Shown here piece by piece: positions 1 to 7,525 of a stretch of 13,570 nucleotides of DNA. How positions within the stretch are numbered: position 1 is the first letter of the stretch; each line of letters begins with the position of its first letter. The position numbers and the translations under genes are program-made. The notes beneath the pieces were generated by a model that ran no database searches, was not told the DNA's origin, and saw only the letters and a list, made by a program, of their open reading frames with translations. Location of the stretch: the NCBI GenBank assembly GCA_002373855.1, contig DFKO01000105.1, positions 1 through 13,570 of the forward strand, read 5' to 3'. The DNA is from Lachnospiraceae bacterium UBA3643 (GTDB lineage: Bacteria > Bacillota > Clostridia > Lachnospirales > Lachnospiraceae).

Positions 1-49
1 CAGGTTACAAAGCTCATGGAGCCGTGATAAAATATCTATTGAAAAGTAC

Positions 50-77
50 TAAAGTTTTATCTGCTCCCCACCGATAT
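50..77 (+). promoter_or_regulatory. Sigma-28 (SigD/FliA)-type promoter upstream of fliK
   Basis: The -35 element TAAAGTTT lies at 50-57 and the -10 element ACCGATAT at 70-77, with 16 bases between TAAA and the 8-base -10 element. Flagellar sigma-28 promoters have TAAA (often TAAAGTTT), 14-16 bases, then GCCGATAT/A, so this site differs mainly in the first base of the -10 element. Transcription would start near 84-86, giving a leader of about 35 bases before the fliK ATG. It is the best promoter match in the window. That it drives fliK-flgD-flgE is inferred from position. Confidence 0.72.
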
Positions 78-120
78 ATTAATCAGAATTGGTAAACCTA
101 TTTGATTACAGGAGAAAAAG

Positions 121-1593
121 ATGACTATTAGCCCTTTTATTGACGGGATGCCTGTATCGGGAGTAGGAAATGTACCGCAGATGAGTCAGAATAAAAATGA
201 CAAAGGCGATGCATCATTCAAAGATCTGATGGATACCGTGACACAGACAGGCAATGCGCCTGATGTGAGCAAAACTGAAACCTTTAAACAGGTTCAGGAT
301 GCTACGGAACCGGCAAAGACTTCCGATGACAAAACTGCTGATACTTCAACAGAAGTAAATAGCGAGACATCAAAAAGTGACACAGATTCAAAACTTAATA
401 CAGATAAAAATGATTCGTTAAGCAACCACAAGGATGTGAATGATACGGAAAATGAAAATGTCGTATCGGAGCTTAAGGATAAGATATTAAACGAAGCAGC
501 TAAGAAACTGGGTATCAATGTAGAGGAACTCACAGAAATCCTCGCAAACCTCGGAATCACGGCTGCTGATTTATTGAATACGGATAATATCTCACTCCTT
601 GTATCAGAAGTTGTAGGCGAGGGCGACATGGTGAGCCTCATAACAGATGAGAACGCACTTAACCTTGTAAACGAGCTTAATACACTTATAGCTGACATAG
701 TTACAGAGGCTTCTGATGAATCGGGCATACCGGTACCCATGCTTACCGAGATGGTACAGACTCCTGAGATTACAGAGGAGATACCCGTTATCACGGATAC
801 GGATGAAAAGCCTGTCATTGAGATAGGTCAGGAGCCTGTAAAGGCAGAACCGGTTAAGGTTCAGGACGTAAAGGAAAGACCTGTAGCCGAGACGACGAGG
901 ACATCAACAGCCGTACCTGAAACTAAAACAAATGACAACGTTCAGGTCAGTGCCAATAACGATAATGACACAAACTCAGGACAATTCACCGAAAAGAAAA
1001 GCGAGACCGGCAGTAATAATGCGGAAAACAGTCAGCCACTCTTTAGTCAGGTTGCGGATACAAACGAGTTTAACGTAAATGATATTCAAAAGCCCGAAGC
1101 TGTATTCCCCGGAAGTATGGTAGATACCGAGGAAATAATCAGCCAGGTTAAGGATCAGATAAAAGCCAATGTGACCGGCGAGATGACGAGTCTTGAGATG
1201 CAACTCAATCCCGAGAATCTCGGTACAGTAAATCTCTCCGTAGCATCAAGAGGCGGCAACGTAACAGCCCAGCTTCATGTACAGAATGACACAGTCCTTC
1301 AGGCACTTGAAGCCCAGATCGCCCAGATAAGGGAATCTCTTGATGCCCAGGGTGTAAAGATAAATGCCATAGAGGTTGCGGTTTCATCCCACGGATTTGA
1401 GCAGAACCTCGAGCAGGGCAACGACTCAAACGAGCAGCAGGAAGATGCGACAGAGGCTTTAAGAAAAGCGACGAGAAAACTTAACTTAAACGGTGGATTA
1501 ACCGATGAAATAATAGAGGAACTTGACGAGGCCGAGATGATATCAGCGCAGATGATGGCAGCCGACGGCAACTCAATGGATTACAAAGTATAA
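121..1593 (+). CDS. fliK: FliK, flagellar hook-length control protein
   Basis: 490 residues. FliK is a secreted ruler that stops hook growth at the right length and switches the export gate, through the FlhB C-terminal domain, from hook to filament substrates. The N-terminal half is low in complexity and rich in S, T, D, N, E and K, as in most FliK proteins. Residues about 112-190 are predicted helical. The conserved hook-length domain spans about 335-430 and contains the signature LNPENLG (362-368), followed by a beta-rich stretch and the helix around ALEAQIAQIRESL (395-407). The C-terminal tail is acidic. No signal peptide is seen, as expected for a type III export substrate. The start is ATG at 121 with ribosome binding site AGGAG at 110-114, six bases upstream. 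It is first in the fliK-flgD-flgE block, and flgD follows after 15 bases. The C-terminal domain makes the call firm; the N-terminal part would not be recognisable alone. Confidence 0.93.
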   Translation: MTISPFIDGMPVSGVGNVPQMSQNKNDKGDASFKDLMDTVTQTGNAPDVSKTETFKQVQDATEPAKTSDDKTADTSTEVNSETSKSDTDSKLNTDKNDSLSNHKDVNDTENENVVSELKDKILNEAAKKLGINVEELTEILANLGITAADLLNTDNISLLVSEVVGEGDMVSLITDENALNLVNELNTLIADIVTEASDESGIPVPMLTEMVQTPEITEEIPVITDTDEKPVIEIGQEPVKAEPVKVQDVKERPVAETTRTSTAVPETKTNDNVQVSANNDNDTNSGQFTEKKSETGSNNAENSQPLFSQVADTNEFNVNDIQKPEAVFPGSMVDTEEIISQVKDQIKANVTGEMTSLEMQLNPENLGTVNLSVASRGGNVTAQLHVQNDTVLQALEAQIAQIRESLDAQGVKINAIEVAVSSHGFEQNLEQGNDSNEQQEDATEALRKATRKLNLNGGLTDEIIEELDEAEMISAQMMAADGNSMDYKV

Positions 1594-1608
1594 AAAGGAG
1601 ATACGCAT

Positions 1609-2370
1609 ATGGCTCTTATAGCACCATTTAAAGACGGTCAGTTTGTACAAAGTGCATCAGCGACATCAATAGAAAATGAAAAGAAAGGCAGGGAGAACGG
1701 ATCGGGTATCGATTCCGAGGCGTTCCTCACACTCCTTGTAGCCGAGATGCAAAATCAGGATCCCCTTGAGCCTACATCAAATACAGAGTGGATCAGCCAG
1801 TACGCAACATTCACCCAGGTATCTGAGGTACAGGCCATCGGAGACAAGATGCAGAGCTTATCAGCCCAGAGCCTTGTAGGCCAGGATGTCATCATGAAGG
1901 TGACAAATGAGGCCGGCAATACCGAGTATGTATCGGGCAAAGTTGACTATGTGGTATATGAGAACGATGACGTATTCCTCTCAATTGAAGACCAGCTCTA
2001 CTCAATAAAGGATCTCGATACGGTAGCGAGCCCTGAGTACATGGAAGCATACGAGCTTGCATCAGAGATAGCGGATGCACTCAAGGATCTGCCGGAAGTC
2101 GACAAGGTAACGTTAAACGACAAGGAAAAGATCGAGGATATATACAGCAAGTTCAAGGGAATGAACAAATACCAGCTCACCTTCCTTGATAAATCGGTAC
2201 AGGAGCTCATCGAGGCATATTACGAAAAGCTCACTGAAAAGATAGCTGAAAAGAACACGGTAAGCAGTGCTAAGGACAGCAAGGCAGAAGAAAATAAATC
2301 AGAAGATAACAACACGCAGGACAGCACATCAGGAAATGATAATATTGCAACGGAGGTAAATGCCTTATGA
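1609..2370 (+). CDS. flgD: FlgD, hook assembly scaffold (hook cap) protein
   Basis: 253 residues. FlgD caps the growing hook, helps FlgE subunits fold into place and is then shed. The N-terminal FlgD signature is clear: AFLTLLVAEMQNQDPLEPT (38-56), followed by ATFTQVSEVQAI (66-77) and SLVGQDV (88-94). Residues about 91-139 look like the small beta-rich domain that follows in the family (GKVDYV, VFLSIEDQLYSI). After that the protein departs from the usual pattern: about 148-212 is a helical segment (ALKDLPEVDKVTLNDKEKIE at 157-176) that resembles helical repeats of Gram-positive surface proteins. The tail, 213-253, is charged and S/N/D-rich. The start is ATG at 1609 with AAAGGAG at 1594-1600. 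Its stop overlaps the flgE start by 4 bases (ATGA), so the two are probably translationally coupled. Family assignment is firm; the extra domain has no known role. Confidence 0.95.
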   Translation: MALIAPFKDGQFVQSASATSIENEKKGRENGSGIDSEAFLTLLVAEMQNQDPLEPTSNTEWISQYATFTQVSEVQAIGDKMQSLSAQSLVGQDVIMKVTNEAGNTEYVSGKVDYVVYENDDVFLSIEDQLYSIKDLDTVASPEYMEAYELASEIADALKDLPEVDKVTLNDKEKIEDIYSKFKGMNKYQLTFLDKSVQELIEAYYEKLTEKIAEKNTVSSAKDSKAEENKSEDNNTQDSTSGNDNIATEVNAL

Positions 2371-4157
2371 TGAGATCACTCTACTCCGGAGTATCCGGAC
2401 TTAAAACACATCAGGTAAAGATGGATGTAATCGGTAACAACATCTCGAATGTAAATACCGTGGCATACAAGTCACAGTCAATCACATTCTCGGAGCTCAT
2501 GTATCAGACAACCCAGTCTGCATCAGGACCTAACGAGACAACAGGTACAGCCGGACGTAATGCAAAGCAGATCGGTCTCGGTGTTACATCAGGTGCCATC
2601 TCTACAGCTATTACCCAGCAGGGTTCTACACAGACAACAGGTAACGCATTTGACCTTCGTCTTACAGGAGATTCATTCTTTGTAGTAAGCAACGGTTCAT
2701 CAAACTTCTTTACCCGTGACGGTTCATTCTACGTGGATGCTGCAGGTAACCTTGCTATGAGCTCAAACGGATACAACGTAATGGGCTGGCAGGCAGTAGA
2801 GGACAAGCAGACCAAGGAGATCAGTATCAACCAGGATACAGTATCAAAGCTCCAGATTCTCTCTGAGAAAAACCTTGTAAGTCCTCCCCAGGCTACCACA
2901 AAGGCTACGATCGCAGGTATTCTTGATAAAAACGATCCAAACGTAACATCATCAGAAGGTAAGGCAATATCCCTCTCATTCTATGACAACCTCGGATATT
3001 CATATACAGCAAAGTTTGCAGTCAATGATACAGACGATGAGGGAGCATATGTACTCTCACTTAAGGATATCCTTGATTCAAACAATGACTCAATCCTTGA
3101 TAAATATACAGCTACAATTTATTCAGGAAACAATGCATCAGGTTCTCCCACATACGCAAGCAAGAGCGAGACATATTCAACACTCGACGGATATACACTG
3201 GATCCTGCAAACGGTACACTTACATTAAACACACCAATAAAGAATGATGCAGGCACAGTTGTTGATACGATTGCTCCTTCTGATTTCTTAAACGGCGACG
3301 GTACAGTTAAGGACAAGGCTCTCGCAAAAGAGTATGCGGCAGCATTCGGATATGATGATTACAACAGTTTCCTGTCTCTTACCGTTAATACAAGAGCAGC
3401 AGCAGCAGATCCCGATACACCCAAGACAATCGGAAGTCTCCTTGCATCAGGAACAGTTTCATATACAGGCGTGACAGATGCCACAACAGATCCTGTCACA
3501 GTAGGCAGCAAGAGCATCTTTGAAAACGGCGTCCTCAATGTTGACGGATACAGTTCAGAGGCAGGTGAAGCGGTCAAGATTACATACGATCAGGCTACAG
3601 GTAAGTTTACCGGTATCAACGGTTCACAGCTCGTCACAGCATTTAACCTGACCCTCGTACCTACAGAGGGAGGAGCCAATCCTTTCGAGACAGTAGCTGT
3701 AGATATGACTGATTCACTTAACTACAACAACAACAAGACATCAACTATCTCAGCCATAAGCGGTGACGATCAGGGCTACGGTACAGGATGCGCCCTCGGT
3801 AACATGACAGGCGTATCTATCCAGAATAACGGTATGATCTACGGAGCATATGACAATGGTCAGACAAAGCTCCTCGGCCAGATCGCTGTTGCAAAGTTCT
3901 CAAATGCATCTGGTCTTGAGAAGCAGGGTGATAACCTTTACTCAGCAACACTTAACTCAGGCGAGTTTGACGGTATCGGTATTGATGTAACCACAGACGG
4001 CGGATATATTTCAACCGGTGTACTCGAAATGTCCAACGTAGACCTTTCATCAGAGTTTACCGAGCTGATCACAACCCAGCGTGGTTTCCAGGCCAACTCA
4101 CGTATCATCACAGTTTCCGATACACTCCTTGAAGAGCTTGTAAACCTTAAGAGATAA
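2367..4157 (+). CDS. flgE: FlgE, flagellar hook protein
   Basis: 596 residues. FlgE is the secreted subunit of the hook, the flexible joint between rod and filament. The N-terminal rod/hook signature is present: LYSGVSGL (5-12) and NNISNVNTVAYK (24-35). The C-terminal coiled-coil domain is also intact, with QRGFQANSRII near the end and a terminal LLEELVNLKR. The body holds the hook beta domains (FFTRDGSFYVDAAGNL; later GVSIQNNGMIYGAYDNGQ). At 596 residues it is much longer than Salmonella FlgE (about 403) or Bacillus subtilis FlgE (about 264). The extra length lies in the exposed middle, roughly residues 190-420, rich in T, S, N and D. A single cysteine occurs at residue 475. The start at 2367 overlaps flgD by 4 bases; a second ATG follows directly at 2370 and either could be used. 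A terminator follows the stop codon. Confidence 0.95.
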   Translation: MMRSLYSGVSGLKTHQVKMDVIGNNISNVNTVAYKSQSITFSELMYQTTQSASGPNETTGTAGRNAKQIGLGVTSGAISTAITQQGSTQTTGNAFDLRLTGDSFFVVSNGSSNFFTRDGSFYVDAAGNLAMSSNGYNVMGWQAVEDKQTKEISINQDTVSKLQILSEKNLVSPPQATTKATIAGILDKNDPNVTSSEGKAISLSFYDNLGYSYTAKFAVNDTDDEGAYVLSLKDILDSNNDSILDKYTATIYSGNNASGSPTYASKSETYSTLDGYTLDPANGTLTLNTPIKNDAGTVVDTIAPSDFLNGDGTVKDKALAKEYAAAFGYDDYNSFLSLTVNTRAAAADPDTPKTIGSLLASGTVSYTGVTDATTDPVTVGSKSIFENGVLNVDGYSSEAGEAVKITYDQATGKFTGINGSQLVTAFNLTLVPTEGGANPFETVAVDMTDSLNYNNNKTSTISAISGDDQGYGTGCALGNMTGVSIQNNGMIYGAYDNGQTKLLGQIAVAKFSNASGLEKQGDNLYSATLNSGEFDGIGIDVTTDGGYISTGVLEMSNVDLSSEFTELITTQRGFQANSRIITVSDTLLEELVNLKR

Positions 4158-4182
4158 GATAATCTGATATAAAGCATTACTG

Positions 4183-4226
4183 TTCAGGTGCTCCTGTAAA
4201 AACCGGGAGCACCTGAATTTTCTGTT
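4183..4226 (+). terminator. Intrinsic terminator after flgE
   Basis: TTCAGGTGCTCC (4183-4194) pairs perfectly with GGAGCACCTGAA (4206-4217), giving a 12-bp stem with an 11-base loop. It is followed by TTTTCTGTT (4218-4226). The stem is strong and the U-tract moderate, so some read-through into motA is possible. It begins about 25 bases after the flgE stop and would end or attenuate the fliK-flgD-flgE transcript. Confidence 0.82.
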
Positions 4227-4255
4227 AACATAAAGTAGTTTACACAATGTATTAT
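4225..4255 (+). promoter_or_regulatory. Possible sigma-A promoter upstream of motA (weak)
   Basis: TTAACA (4225-4230) and TATTAT (4250-4255) are each 5/6 matches to the housekeeping -35 and -10 boxes, with TG directly ahead of the -10 box. The 19-base spacer is longer than optimal. The site begins at the end of the flgE terminator. The region is AT-rich, so chance matches are likely; it is listed because the motA block needs a promoter if the terminator is efficient. Confidence 0.25.
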
Positions 4256-4276
4256 TTTTTTATGGACTTTTATTAC

Positions 4277-4303
4277 TAAATCTTGTAAAATTATTGTCGG
4301 AAT
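4277..4303 (+). promoter_or_regulatory. Degenerate sigma-28-like element upstream of motA
   Basis: TAAA at 4277-4280, a 15-base spacer and GTCGGAAT at 4296-4303 (5/8 matches to GCCGATAT). The spacing is correct for sigma-28 but the -10 element is poor, much weaker than the site at 50-77. It would give a leader of only about 20 bases before the motA ATG. It is a tentative candidate only. Confidence 0.28.
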
Positions 4304-4330
4304 ATTGTTTCCTTAAAGGATTTTGAGAAA

Positions 4331-5131
4331 ATGGATTTAGCATCACTTTTAGGACTTGTAATTGCATTTGTCCTTTGTATTTTCGGTATTACATTTAAAG
4401 ACGGAGGCTTTGATTTCTCGGTTATTTCGAGCTTCCTGGATGTTCCTTCGGCGCTCATCACTTTCGGTGGCGCTTTTTCTGCTACTCTCGTCATGAATTC
4501 TTTTAAAACCTTTACAGGCGGTCTTAAGAGTTTCACCATGATCTTTAAAGCGGCACAGTTAAATCCTGCGGAGATTATCCAAAAGATTATCGACCTCTCC
4601 AATGTTGCGAGAAAAGAAGGTCTGCTTTCCCTTGAGGAGGCAGCCTCTGATATAAATGACGATTTCCTCAAAAAGGGTATCATGCTTATCGTCGACGGTA
4701 CCGACCCCGAGCTTGTCCATGCCATCATGGAGACGGAACTTGACTGCATAGGTGCCAGGCATAAAGAGAAGATAAAGTTCTGGCAGGATCTCGGAGCCAT
4801 GGGACCTGCATGGGGTATGATCGGTACCCTTATCGGACTGGTTAACATGCTTAATAACATGGAAGATGCATCGTCTATCGGACCTGCCATGGCGGTAGCC
4901 CTCCTGACAACTATGTACGGTTCCATGCTTTCAAACTGGATATGTACTCCTACGTCTACAAAGCTCGCTTTCTATGACGGCCAGGAGCAGACAGTAAAGA
5001 CTATCATGATCGAGGGACTTCTCTCAATACAGGCAGGAGAAAACCCCCGTGTCATTGAAGAGAAACTTAAATCATTCCTTGCCCCCTCCGAGAGACCGGC
5101 AGGCGAGGCAGCGGAAGGCGGTGAGCAGTAG
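4331..5131 (+). CDS. motA: MotA/PomA-type flagellar stator subunit
   Basis: 266 residues. MotA and MotB form the inner-membrane ion channel whose cytoplasmic loop pushes on FliG to rotate the motor. Four membrane segments fit: about 5-22, 33-55, 153-174 and 184-204. The large cytoplasmic loop between segments 2 and 3 carries the expected charged residues: R94 and E102/E103, in KEGLLSLEEA. The two conserved prolines near the channel are present in GPAWGMIGTLIGL (P159) and GPAMAVALLTTMYG (P185). The N-terminus MDLASLLGL is close to that of sodium-type PomA proteins as I remember them, which bears on the coupling ion. The start is ATG at 4331 with AAAGGA at 4315-4320. The stop TAG shares its last base with the motB GTG start. 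This gene begins the second block, after the terminator. Confidence 0.95.
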   Translation: MDLASLLGLVIAFVLCIFGITFKDGGFDFSVISSFLDVPSALITFGGAFSATLVMNSFKTFTGGLKSFTMIFKAAQLNPAEIIQKIIDLSNVARKEGLLSLEEAASDINDDFLKKGIMLIVDGTDPELVHAIMETELDCIGARHKEKIKFWQDLGAMGPAWGMIGTLIGLVNMLNNMEDASSIGPAMAVALLTTMYGSMLSNWICTPTSTKLAFYDGQEQTVKTIMIEGLLSIQAGENPRVIEEKLKSFLAPSERPAGEAAEGGEQ

Positions 5132-5946
5132 TGGCAAAGAAAAAAGAAGAAGAACAGGCCCCCGGATCCCCCGCCTGGATGGCGACGTTCTCGGACCTTA
5201 TGAACCTGCTCCTTTGCTTCTTCGTGCTCCTGTTTTCAATGTCTACGGTAGATGCCCAGAAGTTTGAGGAAGTTGCGGCTTCATTTTCCCAGACGTTTTC
5301 CGTATTCACGGCAGGTTCCCTCTCAATAGGAGACGGACTCCTTGTGAGCAACGGTGTGAGCCAGCTTAATCAGCTGGATGAATATATTAACTCAACAGGT
5401 AAGACAGCTGAAAAGGAAGGCGAAAACATTGACGCCACATCCGAGCAGGATGCCTTTGCGACAGTTGAGGAAGCCCAGATGGAAGAGTCTGAGGAACTGG
5501 CTGAAAAGATAGAGGAAGCCCTTGCCGAGGCAGGCATGGAAGACATGATGGATATGGAGTTTACATCCCAGTATGTACAGCTCTCGTTAAACGGATCCCT
5601 CCTGTTTGAATCAGGCGAGGCGGAGCTTATGGAGAGCGCCTATCCCGTACTTGACCAGCTCGGCATTATCCTTGAGAAATATGCAGACAGCATCATCGAG
5701 ATAGAGGGTCATACAGATTCCGTTCCCATGAACAGTATCAAGTATCCCAGCAACAACGAGCTGTCAGATGCCAGAGCACTCTCGGTATTTTATTATCTGA
5801 TAGACCATACAAACCTTGACCCTGCCATCATCAAGCATTCGGGCAGAGGTGAGTACTGTCCCATAGCAGACAACTCTACGCCTGAGGGCAGAGCCTTAAA
5901 CAGACGTGTTGAGATAAAGATTTATAATGCGCTCAGTTCGTATTAA
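5131..5946 (+). CDS. motB: MotB/PomB-type flagellar stator subunit
   Basis: 271 residues. It partners MotA, supplies the ion-binding aspartate and anchors the stator to peptidoglycan. A short basic/acidic tail precedes the single membrane helix at about 22-40, TFSDLMNLLLCFFVLLFSMS (19-38), with the ion-binding residue D22. The periplasmic part has an acidic, helix-prone linker (about 90-145) and a C-terminal OmpA-like peptidoglycan-binding domain: GHTDSVPM (193-200), LSDARALSV (211-219) and NRRVEI (257-262). The start is GTG at 5131, overlapping the motA stop by one base; GGCGGTGAG at 5117-5125 can serve as its ribosome binding site. The membrane helix resembles PomB and MotS rather than E. 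coli MotB, suggesting possible sodium coupling. This is inference from residue pattern only. Confidence 0.95.
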   Translation: MAKKKEEEQAPGSPAWMATFSDLMNLLLCFFVLLFSMSTVDAQKFEEVAASFSQTFSVFTAGSLSIGDGLLVSNGVSQLNQLDEYINSTGKTAEKEGENIDATSEQDAFATVEEAQMEESEELAEKIEEALAEAGMEDMMDMEFTSQYVQLSLNGSLLFESGEAELMESAYPVLDQLGIILEKYADSIIEIEGHTDSVPMNSIKYPSNNELSDARALSVFYYLIDHTNLDPAIIKHSGRGEYCPIADNSTPEGRALNRRVEIKIYNALSSY

Positions 5947-5970
5947 TCAAGAGATTTAAGAGGAAAAGAC

Positions 5971-6483
5971 ATGAAGAAAAATCTGCTTTCGATTATTATA
6001 CTTTCACTCCTTGTAGTGAATATCATACTTACGGTCGTCATGATGTTATCTGTCATCAAGACAAACTCTGCTACCGCAGAGCTTGTGACTGATATAGCCG
6101 GCGTGCTTGAGCTTGAGCTTACAAAAGATGACGGCGAGACTCCTTCCGTATCACTTGCAGATACTGAGGTTTATACGATTGCTGATGCAATGACCATCAC
6201 ACTTAAGCGCGAGGACGGCGAGACCGAGGATCATTACTGTATCGTAAACGTGGCTCTCTCACTTGATATGACCAGCGAGGATTATGCTACATACAAGGAC
6301 AGCATCGCTACCATGGAAGGCATCATCAAGAGTGAGATTTTTGCTGTAGTAGGCAGCTATACATTATCTGAGGCCCAGATATCACAGCAGCAGATGTGCG
6401 ACGATATCCTTGAGAGACTTCAGGCATTATTCGATTCTAAGTTTATTTACAAGGTTTCATTCAGCTCAATTATGTTTGGCTGA
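5971..6483 (+). CDS. fliL: FliL, flagellar basal body-associated protein
   Basis: 170 residues. FliL is a single-pass membrane protein with a periplasmic domain that forms a ring around the MotB plug region and supports stator function. One N-terminal membrane helix is visible at about 6-28 (LSIIILSLLVVNIILTVVM). It is followed by a periplasmic domain with the alternating hydrophobic pattern of the family (IVNVALSLDM, then a helical stretch with MEGIIKSEIFAVVGSYT) and a C-terminus ILERLQALFDSKFIYKVSF. FliL diverges strongly between species, so the call relies on topology, size, the C-terminal pattern and its position between motB and fliM. The start is ATG at 5971 with AAGAGGA at 5958-5964. 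Confidence 0.88.
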   Translation: MKKNLLSIIILSLLVVNIILTVVMMLSVIKTNSATAELVTDIAGVLELELTKDDGETPSVSLADTEVYTIADAMTITLKREDGETEDHYCIVNVALSLDMTSEDYATYKDSIATMEGIIKSEIFAVVGSYTLSEAQISQQQMCDDILERLQALFDSKFIYKVSFSSIMFG

Positions 6484-6535
6484 TATGCCGTTACTTATAG
6501 AATACGAAATATATAGGGAACGGAGGTGATAGGCA

Positions 6536-7525
6536 GTGGGCGAAGTCCTTTCGCAGGAAGAGATTGACTCCCTCTTGTCAGCTTTATCAAGCGGTGAAGT
6601 TGACGTTGAGGAGATGCAGAACAATACAAATGAAAAGCAGGTTAAGAACTACGACTTCAAGCGTCCGGCTAAGTTCTCCAAGGAACATCTCCGTACACTT
6701 GAGCTCATATTTGAGCACTACGGACGATTGGTGTCCACAAACCTCCCTGTATATCTTCGAAAAAACGTACAGGTCAATGTGGCATCATCCGAGACCGTTA
6801 CTTTCTCGGAGTTTACCAATGCGCTTTCAAACCCGGTAGTTCTTGGCATTATCAATTTCCAGCCCTTAAGCGGCAATATTATATGCGAGATCACTTCAAA
6901 CGTTGCCTATGCAATACTTGACCGTATGCTCGGTGGCCAGGGCACACCTCTTGAGAAGCTCAGAGACTACTCGGAGATAGAGCTGGGCATACTCGACAAG
7001 ATAATGACCATGTGCACCCAGTTGCTCAGAGAACCGTGGAAAAATGTCATCGACATCAGCCCGATCCTTGAGCGTATCGAGACAAACCCTCAGTTTGCCC
7101 AGATCATAGCGCCAAACGAGATGATAGCCATCGTCACCATGAATATTACTCTCGGCGATGTGGAAGGATTCATGAATATATGTATTCCTTTCGTGACCAT
7201 AGAGGATATTATAGATAACCTTAATACAAAGTTCTGGTTCACCACGATGATAAACAACGACGAGGAGGACCATGCAGAGCAGCTTGAAGCGCTCCTGCGC
7301 AAGGTGGATGTGCCGATCAGGGCAGTCCTTGGCAAGAGCAAAATTCAGGTTTCCGATTTCCTTGGATTACAGATTGGGGATATCATACGACTTGACAGGG
7401 GGCCCGATAAAGAAATGGAACTTTATGTGGGGAATATCAGGAAATTCGCAGCGATGCCCGGTACGGAACGAGACAAATACGCCGTCAGGGTTACGCAAGT
7501 ATTTAGAGAGGAGGACGAAGAATAA
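6536..7525 (+). CDS. fliM: FliM, flagellar motor switch protein
   Basis: 329 residues. FliM is the middle switch protein of the C-ring. It binds phosphorylated CheY at its N-terminus, FliG through its middle domain and FliN/FliY through its C-terminus. The N-terminal CheY-docking peptide LSQEEIDSLLS (5-15) is intact. The middle domain follows at about 40-230, with the FliG-contact loop LGGQGTP (132-138). The C-terminal SpoA-type domain covers about 250-327 (VPIRAVLGKSKIQVSDFL; GDIIRLD). Length matches the family. The start is GTG at 6536, chosen because it gives the canonical N-terminus and lies behind GGAGGTGAT at 6522-6530, a near-perfect match to the 16S anti-Shine-Dalgarno. The stop TAA shares its last base with the fliY ATG. 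Confidence 0.97.
   Translation: MGEVLSQEEIDSLLSALSSGEVDVEEMQNNTNEKQVKNYDFKRPAKFSKEHLRTLELIFEHYGRLVSTNLPVYLRKNVQVNVASSETVTFSEFTNALSNPVVLGIINFQPLSGNIICEITSNVAYAILDRMLGGQGTPLEKLRDYSEIELGILDKIMTMCTQLLREPWKNVIDISPILERIETNPQFAQIIAPNEMIAIVTMNITLGDVEGFMNICIPFVTIEDIIDNLNTKFWFTTMINNDEEDHAEQLEALLRKVDVPIRAVLGKSKIQVSDFLGLQIGDIIRLDRGPDKEMELYVGNIRKFAAMPGTERDKYAVRVTQVFREEDEE

Noticed and set aside
3..95. Open frame at the left edge ending in TAA at 93-95, and shorter frames ending at 27 and 52, as a possible tail of an upstream gene such as fliJ
   Set aside because: Three frames end within 95 bases and none shows a recognisable C-terminus; the longest runs through the promoter. A partial gene cannot be supported.
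294..818. Antisense 174-codon ORF opposite fliK
   Set aside because: Serine/valine-rich low-complexity shadow of the acidic fliK frame, with no domain.
3393..3408. Short (AGC)n run in flgE as a phase-variable microsatellite
   Set aside because: Only about four to five units of three bases, in frame; length changes would not shift the frame.
4254..4261. T-run after the flgE terminator as a second terminator
   Set aside because: No hairpin precedes it.
4291..4926. Antisense 211-codon ORF opposite motA
   Set aside because: It lies opposite a clear motA and its composition is that of a reverse shadow frame.
7403..7411. CCCGATAA inside fliM as a sigma-28 -10 element
   Set aside because: There is no TAAA-like -35 box at the right distance, and it lies in a conserved part of the SpoA domain.
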